A stretch of 24,880 bases of DNA from Candidatus Taylorbacteria bacterium RIFCSPLOWO2_01_FULL_50_130 (GCA_001821155.1 MHSB01000035.1:1-24880), one strand, 5' to 3'; positions 4,806 through 12,525 are shown, counted from the first letter of the stretch. A program made the numbers and translations. The notes: generated by a model from the sequence alone, not told the origin.

Positions 4806-7520
4806 ATGTTTGAACGATTAAAAAACCTGCTTGGAGACAACAGCGCAGCCAAATTGAGGCCGTTGTACGCAACTGTCGCAAAAATAAACAGTCTTGAAGC
4901 GAGTATAAAGGAACTCTCTTTTTCAGCTCTCAAGGAAAAGACCGCCGCGCTCAAAGAGAGACTCTCAAAGGGAGAAGTGCTTGACGAGATTCTGCCGGAA
5001 GCGTTCGCGCTCGTTCGGGAGTCTGCGCGCCGGACTTTGGGCGAGCGGCATTTTGATGTTCAACTTCTTGGCGGTCAAGTGCTGCACAACCGAGGCATCG
5101 CGGAAATGCGCACTGGAGAAGGTAAAACTCTGGTTGCGACACTGCCCTCATATCTAAACGCGCTTGAGGGAAAAGGCGTACACATCGTCACCGTCAACGA
5201 TTACCTTTCAAGAAGAGACGCGGTATGGATGGGGCAGATACATCACCTGCTTGGACTGTCGGTGGGTGTAATTAACCATGATTCGTCGTTTCTGTATGAC
5301 CCGTTGCATAAAACACAAAGCACAGAATCACAAATCCCAAACAAAACACAAACTGTACAAAGCACAAAAGAAAAAGACGCGCTGGATGTAAAGCGCGATG
5401 AACTCGGAAGTTTCAAGGTCGTGCACGAATTTCTGAAGCCGTGCACACGGCACGAAGCCTACGCCGCCGACATAACCTATGGCACCAACAATGAATTTGG
5501 TTTTGACTATCTTCGCGACAATCTGGAATATTCTCCCGACCGACTGCGCCAGCGTGATTTCAACTACGCGATTGTGGACGAGATTGACTCCATTCTTATC
5601 GATGAGGCGCGGACGCCATTGATTATCTCCGCGCCAACCGGAGATTCCGAAGACCTCTATGCCAAGTTTGCGCAAATTGTCCGGGTGTTAGAAAAAGACG
5701 CGGACTTTACCGTGGATGAAAAACAAAAAGCCATCCAGCTCACTCCGGCGGGCATCGAAAAAGCAGAGAAAGCGCTGGGCATGGACAATCTTTATACGGA
5801 AAAGGGCGTTAAATACGTGCATCACCTCGAAACGGCGGTGCGTGCCAAAGCGCTTTTCCATCTGGACAAAGAATACGTCGTGCGAAATGGCGAGATTGTG
5901 ATTGTTGACGAATTTACCGGCCGCATGATGCCGGGACGTCGCTGGAGCGAAGGGCTTCACCAGGCGATTGAGGCGAAAGAGGGCGTAAAAATTCAGAAAG
6001 AATCCCGCACGTTCGCATCCATCACCTTTCAAAATTACTTCCGCATGTATAAGAAACTTGCGGGCATGACGGGCACAGCCAAAACCAGCTCCGAAGAATT
6101 CTTCAAAGTATACGGTCTTGATGTGGTTTCCATTCCGACCAACCAACCTATCGCGAGAGCAGATCGAAACGACCAGATATTTCAAACGGAGAAAGGGAAG
6201 TTCAAAGCTATCGCGAGAAAGGTCGCGGAGCTCCATAAAAAAGGCCAGCCGGTGCTCATTGGCACAGTTTCAATTGAAAAAAATGAAGTACTCTCGGAAT
6301 ACCTCCGCTCCGTCGGTGTGCCGCATGAAATGCTGAATGCCAAGAACCACGAACGGGAAGGTGAGATCATCGCGCAAGCGGGAAGGCGAGGCGCGGTAAC
6401 GGTTGCCACCAACATGGCCGGGCGCGGCGTGGACATCAAGCTTGGCGGGAACCCGCCCAAAAGAGAGGAAGCGGAGGCGGTCAAATCGGTTAGCGGGCTC
6501 TTTGTGCTTGGCACGGAGCGGCACGAAGCGAGGCGCATTGACAACCAACTGCGCGGACGCTCCGGCAGGCAAGGCGACCCGGGCGAAACACAATTTTTCG
6601 TATCAATGGAAGACACGCTCATGCGCGTGTTCGCCGCCGACACCATCAAAAACATGATGGGGCGTTTCGGCATACCCGAAGACGAGCCGATTGAGAACCG
6701 CATCATCACCCGTTCGCTTGAGACCGCGCAGACCAAAATAGAGGGCTTCAATTTTGACGCGCGCAAACACGTGCTTGAGTACGACAACGTGCTCAATCAC
6801 CAACGCTCCGTCATCTATGAGCGTCGAAGGAAGATACTCCTCGGCGGCGAGGCGGCAGTAAACGAGTATCTTTCAGGACTCTCCAATTCCTCCTTAGAAA
6901 AAGGGGCAGTCGAGTCTTCAAGGTCGGGGGATGTTTCCCCCCTAGCAAAGGGGGTGGCACATTCTGATGTGTCGGGGGTTGTGAATCTTGCCCACATCAT
7001 TGCTTCAAAAAAACAGCAGCTCGGCGCTGACTTCTATCCGGCTATCCAACGGCTTATTCTCCAGACCATCGACCTCTTTTGGGTTGAGCATCTGGAGGTC
7101 ATGGATTATCTTCGCGGAAGCGTGAACCTGCGCGCCTATGGCCAGCGTGACCCGCTTGTGGAATACAAAAAGGAGGGGCTGCGTATGTTTAAGGAAATGG
7201 AAGAAAATATCGTGGCGCAGATAATGAATATTCTGCCGCGGGTAGGGGGGGTGATTATGGCACCCGAGCAAGTGCGTTTGCAAGAAGTGCACGAACAGGC
7301 GCAGCTTATCGGAAGCGGCGACGAAGAATCGGACGCCAAGCATCACGGCAATGTCGTGCAAGGTTCGACCTTAAATCTTGGAAAAGGTCGAACCTTGGAT
7401 GGTAAAAAAATTGGCCGAAACGACCCCTGCTGGTGCAGAGCAGTGAATCCAAACACAGGTAAAGTGTACAAATACAAACAGTGCGGCCTTATTAACGCCC
7501 CGCATCACCGCAAATTATAG
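4806..7520 (+). CDS. secA: Preprotein translocase ATPase SecA
   Basis: Motor of the Sec pathway, binding SecYEG at the inner face of the membrane and pushing unfolded proteins outward. Seen in order: Walker A MRTGEGKTLVA (101-111), NDYLSRRDAVWM, YGTNNEFGFDYLRDN (225-239), DEID plus LIDEARTPLIIS (258-275), GMTGTAKT (420-426), TNMAGRGVDIKLGG (535-548), QLRGRSGRQGDPG (581-593) and a C-terminal zinc-binding SEC-C segment GRNDPCWC with a later Cys and His pair. The SEC-C segment is unusual: it is expanded between its CxC and the last Cys. At 904 residues the length is normal overall. Three segments look inserted (about 168-189, 692-725 and 852-865), each encoded by repeat-like or palindromic DNA and each in a surface region away from the ATPase motifs. 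Confidence 0.96.
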   Translation: MFERLKNLLGDNSAAKLRPLYATVAKINSLEASIKELSFSALKEKTAALKERLSKGEVLDEILPEAFALVRESARRTLGERHFDVQLLGGQVLHNRGIAEMRTGEGKTLVATLPSYLNALEGKGVHIVTVNDYLSRRDAVWMGQIHHLLGLSVGVINHDSSFLYDPLHKTQSTESQIPNKTQTVQSTKEKDALDVKRDELGSFKVVHEFLKPCTRHEAYAADITYGTNNEFGFDYLRDNLEYSPDRLRQRDFNYAIVDEIDSILIDEARTPLIISAPTGDSEDLYAKFAQIVRVLEKDADFTVDEKQKAIQLTPAGIEKAEKALGMDNLYTEKGVKYVHHLETAVRAKALFHLDKEYVVRNGEIVIVDEFTGRMMPGRRWSEGLHQAIEAKEGVKIQKESRTFASITFQNYFRMYKKLAGMTGTAKTSSEEFFKVYGLDVVSIPTNQPIARADRNDQIFQTEKGKFKAIARKVAELHKKGQPVLIGTVSIEKNEVLSEYLRSVGVPHEMLNAKNHEREGEIIAQAGRRGAVTVATNMAGRGVDIKLGGNPPKREEAEAVKSVSGLFVLGTERHEARRIDNQLRGRSGRQGDPGETQFFVSMEDTLMRVFAADTIKNMMGRFGIPEDEPIENRIITRSLETAQTKIEGFNFDARKHVLEYDNVLNHQRSVIYERRRKILLGGEAAVNEYLSGLSNSSLEKGAVESSRSGDVSPLAKGVAHSDVSGVVNLAHIIASKKQQLGADFYPAIQRLILQTIDLFWVEHLEVMDYLRGSVNLRAYGQRDPLVEYKKEGLRMFKEMEENIVAQIMNILPRVGGVIMAPEQVRLQEVHEQAQLIGSGDEESDAKHHGNVVQGSTLNLGKGRTLDGKKIGRNDPCWCRAVNPNTGKVYKYKQCGLINAPHHRKL
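5311..5372 (+). repeat. Degenerate 7-bp periodic repeat inside secA
   Basis: The stretch can be read in 7-bp steps around cacaaa (acacaaa, gcacaga, then degenerate, ending gtacaaa, gcacaaa). It encodes roughly HKTQSTESQIPNKTQTVQST, a Thr/Gln/Lys-rich segment placed just before the KREAYAADITYG-type motif region, where SecA is normally shorter. Confidence 0.5.
6879..6980 (+). repeat. Palindromic insertion inside secA
   Basis: Contains tcctccttagaaaaaggggc and, further on, gggggatgtttcccccc and ctagcaaagggggtgg, alternating pyrimidine- and purine-rich arms. It encodes a low-complexity Ser/Gly segment (about residues 692-725). A similar cctccttt-n-aaaggagg element interrupts gatB at 18375-18492. 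Confidence 0.55.
7359..7397. repeat. Perfect palindrome inside the secA C-terminal linker
   Basis: caaggttcgacctt (7359-7372) and aaggtcgaaccttg (7384-7397) are exact reverse complements with an 11-base loop. It encodes a linker just before the SEC-C zinc motif, a tolerant position. Confidence 0.8.
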
Positions 7521-7540
7521 CAGAGTCCTCCGTTGCTTCA

Positions 7541-7556
7541 CTTTACTTGGGTAAAG
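7541..7556. repeat. Dispersed palindrome, copy 1 (partial)
   Basis: ctttac-ttgg-gtaaag downstream of secA. The 17-base core actttacttgggtaaag is repeated at 7917-7933, and the palindrome at 9038-9079 carries the same arms. Confidence 0.6.
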
Positions 7557-7611
7557 AGTATCCTGTGAGGAGAAATAAAGAGAGTGTCATGGGCAATGAG
7601 GATAAAGAAAT

Positions 7612-7896
7612 ATGGGAAACATCGAGCAGAAAATACAAAAGATTGAAGAACGAAATCAGAGAGTAGAAATTGACAAGGCATGGGAGATTAGCTGGACGAG
7701 GCGGGTTTTACTCATGATATTTACCTATATCGCAATCGGAGCGTATATGTGGGCAATCGAAATTGCGCAACCTTGGTTGAATGCAGTAATCCCCACTGCG
7801 GCGTTTATGCTTTCAACGCTCACTATGCCACTGTTCAAGAAATTATGGCTTAAACGCAAAGATAAAGATAAGTTTCCGCCGAATAGAAAACACTGA
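7612..7896 (+). CDS. Small membrane protein with two transmembrane helices
   Basis: A 94-residue protein: an N-terminal charged, coiled-coil-like stretch (IEQKIQKIEERNQRVEIDKAWE), then WTRRVLLMIFTYIAIGAYMW as the first membrane helix, a NAVIPTAAFMLSTLTMPLF second helix, and a Lys/Arg-rich tail. It resembles a conserved small hypothetical family with an ExDKAWExSWTRR entry, common in reduced bacterial genomes, without assigned function. GAGG at about 7598 can act as ribosome-binding site for ATG 7612. It follows secA by 91 bp and is followed by a 13-bp-stem palindrome. Confidence 0.65.
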   Translation: MGNIEQKIQKIEERNQRVEIDKAWEISWTRRVLLMIFTYIAIGAYMWAIEIAQPWLNAVIPTAAFMLSTLTMPLFKKLWLKRKDKDKFPPNRKH

Positions 7897-7910
7897 AATT
7901 TACATTGTTT

Positions 7911-7940
7911 TGCTCCACTTTACTTGGGTAAAGTGGAGCA
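7911..7940. repeat. Dispersed palindrome, copy 2
   Basis: tgctccactttac (7911-7923) and gtaaagtggagca (7928-7940), perfect 13-bp stem, loop ttgg. There is no T tract on either strand, so it is not a classical terminator. Confidence 0.75.
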
Positions 7941-7978
7941 GTATGGACGGGGTTAACATTGTTTTTGAGGTAAAAAAT

Positions 7979-8353
7979 ATGAAAATAAGAGGAATTGATT
8001 TTGTGTTTTTGAATGTGTCGGATTTCAAGAAATCCCTGCGTTTTTACAAAGACATACTCGGACTCAAGAAGACAAGCGAATACAAGAATATGTGGGCGGA
8101 GTTTGACGTCGGTAATGTGACACTCGCCATAGGTACCTACGGGAAGGGACCGAGTGCTAGGAATCGTAAAAACAGCACATCCGTCGCACTTGCTGTCAAT
8201 GATGTCGCGGAAGCGGTTAAGGAGCTCAAGAAAAGGGGGGTTAAAATTGTACAGCCGCTTCAAGAGCACGGCGTTTGCTACATGGCGATAATTGCCGACC
8301 CCGACGGGAACGAACTCATTTTGCACAAACGCAAAGACGGCACGGTCGGATAG
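7979..8353 (+). CDS. VOC-superfamily (glyoxalase/bleomycin-resistance fold) protein
   Basis: A 124-residue protein with the typical single VOC module. An FVFLNVSDFKKSLRFYKDIL start is followed by LGLKKTS, a central VTLAIG strand, VAEAVKELKKRGVKIV, and a final IIADPDGNELIL. The DPxGNxxxL ending is the hallmark of the family, which includes glyoxalase I and dioxygenases; the last Glu usually binds a metal. The frame is open further upstream to 7910, but GAGG at 7967-7970 sits 8 bases before ATG 7979 and that start gives the normal N-terminus. The substrate is unknown. Confidence 0.8.
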   Translation: MKIRGIDFVFLNVSDFKKSLRFYKDILGLKKTSEYKNMWAEFDVGNVTLAIGTYGKGPSARNRKNSTSVALAVNDVAEAVKELKKRGVKIVQPLQEHGVCYMAIIADPDGNELILHKRKDGTVG

Positions 8354-8366
8354 GCAAGACAGACCT

Positions 8367-8392
8367 TTCTGATATTCTCAAGAATATCAGAA
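8367..8392. repeat. Perfect short-loop palindrome
   Basis: ttctgatattct (8367-8378), ca, agaatatcagaa (8381-8392): a 12-bp perfect stem with a 2-base centre, just after the VOC gene. It lacks a T tract. Confidence 0.75.
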
Positions 8393-8453
8393 TAGATGAA
8401 AAGCGCTAAAAGAGATACGCAATGACAGATAGCCCACTATATCGTACGACAAC

Positions 8454-8900
8454 ATGAAGAATGGAAAGACAATCACCATCTGCTCTAGCGCGTCATTTTA
8501 TCGGCAGGTGCTTGAAGCGGAGGAAAAACTGCGGAGCGCCGGATTTAACGTGCTCATTCCGGACACCGCGCGCCGCATGCAGCAAAGCGGCAACTTCGAG
8601 GTTTCAGCATACAAAACGTGGTACTCGAACGACAGTCATTGGGGCAAAAAAACAGAACTCATGAAAAACCACTTTGCGAAGGTAATGGAAGGCGACGCGA
8701 TGTTGGTGCTCAACTTCGAGAAGAACTGTGTTGTCGGATACATTGGCGGAAATGTACTCATGGAGATGGTGCTCGCTTTTCATTATCAAAAGCCTATTTA
8801 TGTGCTTTACCCCGTTGATGCGACGTTGCCTTTGTACGAGGAAGTCCTGGGCATGCGCCCCATCTTTCTCAACGGAATCCTTGAAAAGATATGGCGATGA
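8454..8900 (+). CDS. Nucleoside 2-deoxyribosyltransferase-like protein
   Basis: A 148-residue protein. It begins with a strand and SS turn (ITICSSASFYRQVLEAEEKL), then GFNVLIPDT, then GDAMLVLNFEK, then NVLMEMVLAFHYQKPIYVL and MRPIFLNG. The order strand-helix-strand, then DAMLVLN, then GGNxxxEMxxA is that of the deoxyribosyltransferase-like fold (nucleoside 2-deoxyribosyltransferase and relatives), where the Glu of EM is often catalytic. Members in small genomes are usually annotated as hypothetical. Nucleotide salvage or sanitation is possible and would fit the Maf and NUDIX genes that follow, but this is inference. Confidence 0.6.
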   Translation: MKNGKTITICSSASFYRQVLEAEEKLRSAGFNVLIPDTARRMQQSGNFEVSAYKTWYSNDSHWGKKTELMKNHFAKVMEGDAMLVLNFEKNCVVGYIGGNVLMEMVLAFHYQKPIYVLYPVDATLPLYEEVLGMRPIFLNGILEKIWR

Positions 8901-9037
8901 GAAGAGATTTACCCTCATGTCGTATGTGGAATACCCCGCGCTCCGCGCAGAGTTTCCCCTCTTCTGCCGCAGGGTTTAATGCCTCGCAGTCAAGATGTGG
9001 AAGACTGCCTGCCGCCATCCTCTCCTGTTTGGGACGA

Positions 9038-9079
9038 TTCATTCGCTTCACTTTACTCAAGTAAAGTGAAGCGAATGAA
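9038..9079. repeat. Dispersed palindrome, copy 3 (20-bp perfect stem)
   Basis: Bases 9038-9057 and 9060-9079 are exact reverse complements with only ca between them. The core cttcactttact/agtaaagtgaag matches copies at 7541 and 7911. It lies in the 204-bp gap before maf, which otherwise holds no gene. Confidence 0.8.
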
Positions 9080-9104
9080 ATAGAAATGCGGCAAGGGTGC
9101 TTGT

Positions 9105-9677
9105 ATGAAAATTATCTTAGGTTCGCAATCTGAAAACCGAAAGCAAGTATTGCGAGATGCTGGGTATATTTTTGATGTGATGGTTTCGCACATTGACGAG
9201 AAAGCGATTCGGCATGAAGATTTGTATGAACTGCCGCTTCGTCTTTCTCGCGCGAAGGCCGAGGCGCTCCTGCCCAGAATAAAGGAGCCGGCGGCACTTA
9301 TCACCGCCGACCAAGTCATTGTGTGGAACAAAGAACTCCGAGAAAAACCACGAGACCTCAAAGAGGCACGACACTATCTTGAAACATTTAGCGGGAGTAT
9401 ATATCCGGCAGAGTGCGTCAACGGCATTACAGTTACGAATACGGAGAGCGGCAAGTCTATTACAGAACGCGAAATATCAAAAGTATATTTCTCGGCATTG
9501 CCACCCGAAGTGATCGAGACGTTCTTAAGAGAAGGAACAATGTACAAATATGCCGGCGGATTCACGCCGCAGTCTCCGCTTATCAGGCCGTACCTTAGAA
9601 TCGACGGGACATTTGAAAGCATACTCGGTCTTCCTTTGGACGTAGTGGAGCGATGCATAAAAAAGTTGTCTGACTAA
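9105..9677 (+). CDS. Maf-family nucleoside triphosphate pyrophosphatase
   Basis: Maf proteins hydrolyse nucleotides (dTTP, UTP or modified NTPs) to monophosphates and PPi, keeping non-canonical bases out of nucleic acids. Seen here: N-terminal ILGSQSENRKQVL (the SxSxxR nucleotide-binding motif), ITADQVIVWN with the catalytic Asp (68-77), KPRDLKEARHYL, FSGSIYPAECVNGI, then AGGF and LPLDVVERCIKKL at the end. The 190-residue length is normal. The usual SPRR motif is replaced by SENR, so substrate choice cannot be read off. ATG 9105 starts the conserved N-terminal strand and is preceded by a weak AGGG. Confidence 0.82.
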   Translation: MKIILGSQSENRKQVLRDAGYIFDVMVSHIDEKAIRHEDLYELPLRLSRAKAEALLPRIKEPAALITADQVIVWNKELREKPRDLKEARHYLETFSGSIYPAECVNGITVTNTESGKSITEREISKVYFSALPPEVIETFLREGTMYKYAGGFTPQSPLIRPYLRIDGTFESILGLPLDVVERCIKKLSD

Positions 9678-9691
9678 AATCCTGCCCAAAC

Positions 9692-9726
9692 CTAGAAGCT
9701 AGAAGCTAGAAGCTAACAGCTAGCAC
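9692..9726 (+). repeat. Five 7-bp tandem units before the NUDIX gene
   Basis: ctagaag three times (9692-9712 within register), then ctaacag and ctagcac. The array ends 8 bp before ATG 9735 and fills most of the gap after maf. Confidence 0.8.
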
Positions 9727-9734
9727 CCATTTCC

Positions 9735-10235
9735 ATGCCTCACATCCACGGAAAAATAGATTTTACGATTGAAGTGTTCATTGTGCACAACAATCGCGTA
9801 CTCCTTCGAATGCACGACAAGTATAAAAAGTGGATGAGCGTGGGCGGGCACATCGAACCCAACGAGGACCCGGTGGAGGCGGCGCATCGGGAGGTGAAAG
9901 AAGAGGTCGGTCTTGATATTGAGCTTGTCGGGAACCCAGAGATAAAAGGGCCGCTTGACCACTCAAAAGAACTTATTCCGCCCGTTGCCCTCAATCGCCA
10001 TCCGACGAACGTGCCCGGGCACGAGCATGTAACGCTTGTCTATTTCGCACGCGTAAATTCGCGGATGAATTTAAACGAGCAAGCTCGTGCAATGCCAGCC
10101 GTCAAAGCGACGTATCACGGCGATAAAAGCGAGGAGTGCAAATGGTGCACGCGGGAAGACATAGAGCGTATGGAACTTTGGCCGAACATCCGTAAATACG
10201 CGCTTGCGGCGCTTGACCGGCTCAAAGAGAGCTGA
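9735..10235 (+). CDS. NUDIX hydrolase
   Basis: A 166-residue protein with a complete Nudix box from Gly38 to Leu60: G, five residues, E44, seven residues, R52-E53-V54-K55-E56-E57-V58-G59-L60. Nudix enzymes cleave nucleoside diphosphates linked to another group, with Mg2+ held by the REVKEE glutamates. The exact substrate is unknown. A segment near residues 112-124 (SRMNLNEQARAMP) lies between the conserved LVYFARV strand and SEECKWCTREDIERM. It is encoded by two small inverted repeats (aaattc/gaattt, acgagc/gctcgt) and may be a repeat-derived insertion. The gene ends with TGA, evidence that UGA is a stop here. Confidence 0.88.
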   Translation: MPHIHGKIDFTIEVFIVHNNRVLLRMHDKYKKWMSVGGHIEPNEDPVEAAHREVKEEVGLDIELVGNPEIKGPLDHSKELIPPVALNRHPTNVPGHEHVTLVYFARVNSRMNLNEQARAMPAVKATYHGDKSEECKWCTREDIERMELWPNIRKYALAALDRLKES

Positions 10236-10328
10236 TGCATGTATTCTATTATTCTTAGGAATATTGGAATGTTGGAATGGATGAAGGAGCGTGATTTCTT
10301 AGCCAAAGTAGTGGTTTGATATGTGCAT

Positions 10329-10811
10329 ATGAGAAGGAACAGTACTGCGAGGAAAGAAAAGAAGAAAACAGTAGCGGTATCGGGGGGGTTTGACCCCGTG
10401 CACATTGGCCATGTCCGTCTCTTGAACGCAGCGAAAAAATTTGGCGACCGTTTAGTCGTCATCTTGAACAATGATAACTGGCTCATCTCGAAGAAAGGTT
10501 TTGTTTTCATATCGGAGAACGATCGCAAGGAGATTCTTGAGTCGTTCTTTTCGGTGAACGAGGTGATGATTACGTCGCACAAGAAAAACGACCCCGATAG
10601 AAGCGTGTGCCGCGAGCTTTTGAAACTGCGGCCGCACATTTTTGCGAATGGGGGGGACAGGAATCTTATGGATTCAAAAAAGAAGTCTTCTTCGCTCAAT
10701 TCGGAAATCGCGCTCTGCGCCAGACTCGGCATCAAGACAGTCTTCAACGTTGGCAGTGGAGGGAAGCTTCGTTCAAGTACGGAGCTTGTGTCCCGCTTCA
10801 AAAAAGTTTGA
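10329..10811 (+). CDS. Cytidylyltransferase-fold nucleotidyltransferase (RfaE2/TagD-like)
   Basis: A 160-residue protein with GGFDPVHIGHVRLL (19-32), the HxGH nucleotide-binding motif of cytidylyl- and adenylyltransferases, followed by LVVILNNDNWL, a middle FISENDRKEIL and a C-terminal RSSTELV, which corresponds to the SSS/ISST motif. This family activates small phosphorylated molecules (glycerol-3-P, heptose-1-P, pantetheine-P) with CTP or ATP. The pattern is closest to the ADP-heptose synthase C-terminal domain, but the substrate cannot be decided. ATG 10329 is chosen; an in-frame GTG at 10323 is an alternative. The 3' end contains the promoter of the ABC operon. Confidence 0.8.
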   Translation: MRRNSTARKEKKKTVAVSGGFDPVHIGHVRLLNAAKKFGDRLVVILNNDNWLISKKGFVFISENDRKEILESFFSVNEVMITSHKKNDPDRSVCRELLKLRPHIFANGGDRNLMDSKKKSSSLNSEIALCARLGIKTVFNVGSGGKLRSSTELVSRFKKV

Positions 10812-10824
10812 AACGCGTTATACT
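10797..10824 (+). promoter_or_regulatory. Promoter of the ABC exporter operon, leaderless GTG
   Basis: TTCAAA (10797-10802), 16-bp spacer, TATACT (10819-10824). The GTG start of the ATPase is six bases later. The promoter lies inside the end of the preceding gene. Confidence 0.45.
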
Positions 10825-10830
10825 TTAAAA

Positions 10831-11580
10831 GTGTCGGCGATCATAGAAGTTGAAAAGCTCCTGAAAGTGTTTGGAACCGTCCGCGCCGTGGACGGTCTTT
10901 CATTTCACGTGGAGGAAGGCACCATCACCGGGCTTTTGGGCCCGAACGGCGCGGGAAAGACGACCACGATTCAGATGCTTCTTGACCTTATTACGCCAAC
11001 CAGCGGCCGTATCAGAATCTTGGGAAAGGAGTATAGAACGGCCCGCGAAGACATCTTAAGCCAGCTTAACTTTTCTTCGCCGTACGTTTCGCTTCCGGGA
11101 AACCTCACCGTCTACGAAAATCTGCTTACTTTCGGCCGGCTCTACGGTGTGCAGAACCTTCGTGAAGAAATAGAACGCTTGGCGGATTTTTTTGAAATTC
11201 GGACGTTTCTGAAAAAACTGACCTACCATCTCTCCACCGGCCAGTTAACGCGACTCAATCTCACCAAGGCGCTTCTCAACCAACCGAAGCTCCTGCTTCT
11301 TGACGAGCCGACGGCTTCGCTCGACCCCGACATCGCAGACCGTACGCGCGTGCTCCTTAAACGCATTCAAAAAGAGCGTGGTGTTACCATCCTCTACACG
11401 TCGCACAACATGGATGAGGTGGAGGAGATATGCGACAATGTTATTTTCATTCAGCATGGCCGTTTCAAGGACGAGGGAACGCCTGCGGAGCTTGTGAAAA
11501 AGTACTGCCACGAAGACCTAAACGATGTTTTTCTTCACATTGCTCGGAGCAATGATGAAGAAAGACATCGGAACTCTTAA
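10831..11580 (+). CDS. ABC-2 type exporter, ATP-binding subunit
   Basis: A 249-residue ATPase that powers a membrane exporter together with the permease encoded next. Walker A is GPNGAGKTT (37-45), the Q-loop is near Gln78, the signature is LSTGQ (134-138, Thr in place of the usual Gly), Walker B is LLLLDEP (154-160), the D-loop SLDPD follows, and the H-loop is in TSHNMDEVEE. The frame is open upstream into the preceding gene, but GTG 10831 gives the normal N-terminus (IIEVEKLLKVFG) and lies exactly at the predicted transcription start. ABC-2 systems move polysaccharides, lipids, drugs or peptides; nothing in the sequence fixes the cargo. Confidence 0.9.
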   Translation: MSAIIEVEKLLKVFGTVRAVDGLSFHVEEGTITGLLGPNGAGKTTTIQMLLDLITPTSGRIRILGKEYRTAREDILSQLNFSSPYVSLPGNLTVYENLLTFGRLYGVQNLREEIERLADFFEIRTFLKKLTYHLSTGQLTRLNLTKALLNQPKLLLLDEPTASLDPDIADRTRVLLKRIQKERGVTILYTSHNMDEVEEICDNVIFIQHGRFKDEGTPAELVKKYCHEDLNDVFLHIARSNDEERHRNS

Positions 11581-11583
11581 CCC

Positions 11584-11632
11584 TTAACTTTTACTGTTAA
11601 CAGTTAAGAGTCAAAAGTTAGCAGTTTTCATT
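11584..11632 (+). repeat. Seven 7-bp tandem units between the ABC genes
   Basis: In 7-bp register: ttaactt, ttactgt, taacagt, taagagt, caaaagt, tagcagt, tttcatt. The array fills nearly the whole 55-bp gap and ends 3 bp before the permease ATG. Confidence 0.6.
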
Positions 11633-11635
11633 TCC

Positions 11636-12427
11636 ATGAAACTCCATCGCATCAACGCCCTTCTCATCCGCCACCTCTATCTCTATCAGAGAAGTTTTCC
11701 GCGCATCATGGACATCATTTACTGGCCGGTGATGGAGCTCCTGGTATGGGGGTTTTTGAGCGTCTACATCGAAAAAATGAATCTTGGAGGATTCAACGTC
11801 GTAACGGTGCTTCTTGGCGCGGTCATCTTTTGGGATTTTCTCAATCAATCGCAAAAGTCGGTTTCCATAGCATTTCTTGAAGAGGTGTGGGAAAAGAATC
11901 TCTTAAACATTTTTGTGACACCGCTTCGCCTCTCTGAATTCTTCGTCTCAACGCTCCTCATCGGTTTGGTGCGGCTCATTCTTGTCGGTATCATTCTCGC
12001 CGTGCTCTCGTCTCTTATATACCGTTTCAACCTGTTCGCGCTCGGCTTCGCGCTCATTCCCTTTGTGCTCAATCTCTTTCTTTTTGGGTGGGCACTGGGA
12101 CTGCTTGCGAACGCCGTCATCCTTCGCTTCGGCACTTCCGCGCAGATTCTTGCGTGGGGTTTTATCGTCCTGATTCAACCTTTTTCTGCCGTGTTCTATC
12201 CGGTGTCGGCGCTGCCGTCGTTCCTTCAGCCAATTTCGTACCTGCTTCCCTCCACCTATGTGTTTGAGGGTATGCGCTCGGTCATCGCGACCGGTAGCGT
12301 GTCCGCCGCGCATCTTTGGGGGGCAGTTGTTGTCAATGCCGTCTACCTTCTTTTTATGCTCTGGTTTTTCTTTAGGATGTTTGCGTATGTCAAGCGGGAG
12401 GGAAAACTGCTCAAACTGGAAGGGTAA
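11636..12427 (+). CDS. ABC-2 type exporter, permease subunit
   Basis: A 263-residue integral membrane protein with about six hydrophobic helices. It is encoded 55 bp after its ATPase in the same direction, as is normal for two-gene ABC-2 exporters. The N-terminal stretch (RHLYLYQRSFPRIMDIIYWPVMELLVWGF) and the central PLRLSEFFVSTLLIG cytoplasmic loop, which contacts the ATPase, fit the family. So does the FYPVSALPSFLQPISYLLPS motif before the last helices (the YP-x-S-x-LP pattern of ABC-2 permeases). It likely acts as a homodimer with two ATPase subunits. Cargo unknown. Confidence 0.85.
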   Translation: MKLHRINALLIRHLYLYQRSFPRIMDIIYWPVMELLVWGFLSVYIEKMNLGGFNVVTVLLGAVIFWDFLNQSQKSVSIAFLEEVWEKNLLNIFVTPLRLSEFFVSTLLIGLVRLILVGIILAVLSSLIYRFNLFALGFALIPFVLNLFLFGWALGLLANAVILRFGTSAQILAWGFIVLIQPFSAVFYPVSALPSFLQPISYLLPSTYVFEGMRSVIATGSVSAAHLWGAVVVNAVYLLFMLWFFFRMFAYVKREGKLLKLEG

Positions 12428-12525
12428 CTGGTGCCAGAAACAGATTTAATTCTCGCTATTCAATTACTTGTTTCAGTCGCCAGTTTTGTTCCAGTTACGT
12501 GTTACCTTTTTCAGTTATCGTTAGG

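Noticed and set aside
7911..7940. Intrinsic terminator call for the palindromes at 7911, 8367 and 9038
   Set aside because: No T tract on either strand, and the centres are only 2-4 bases; kept as repeats instead.
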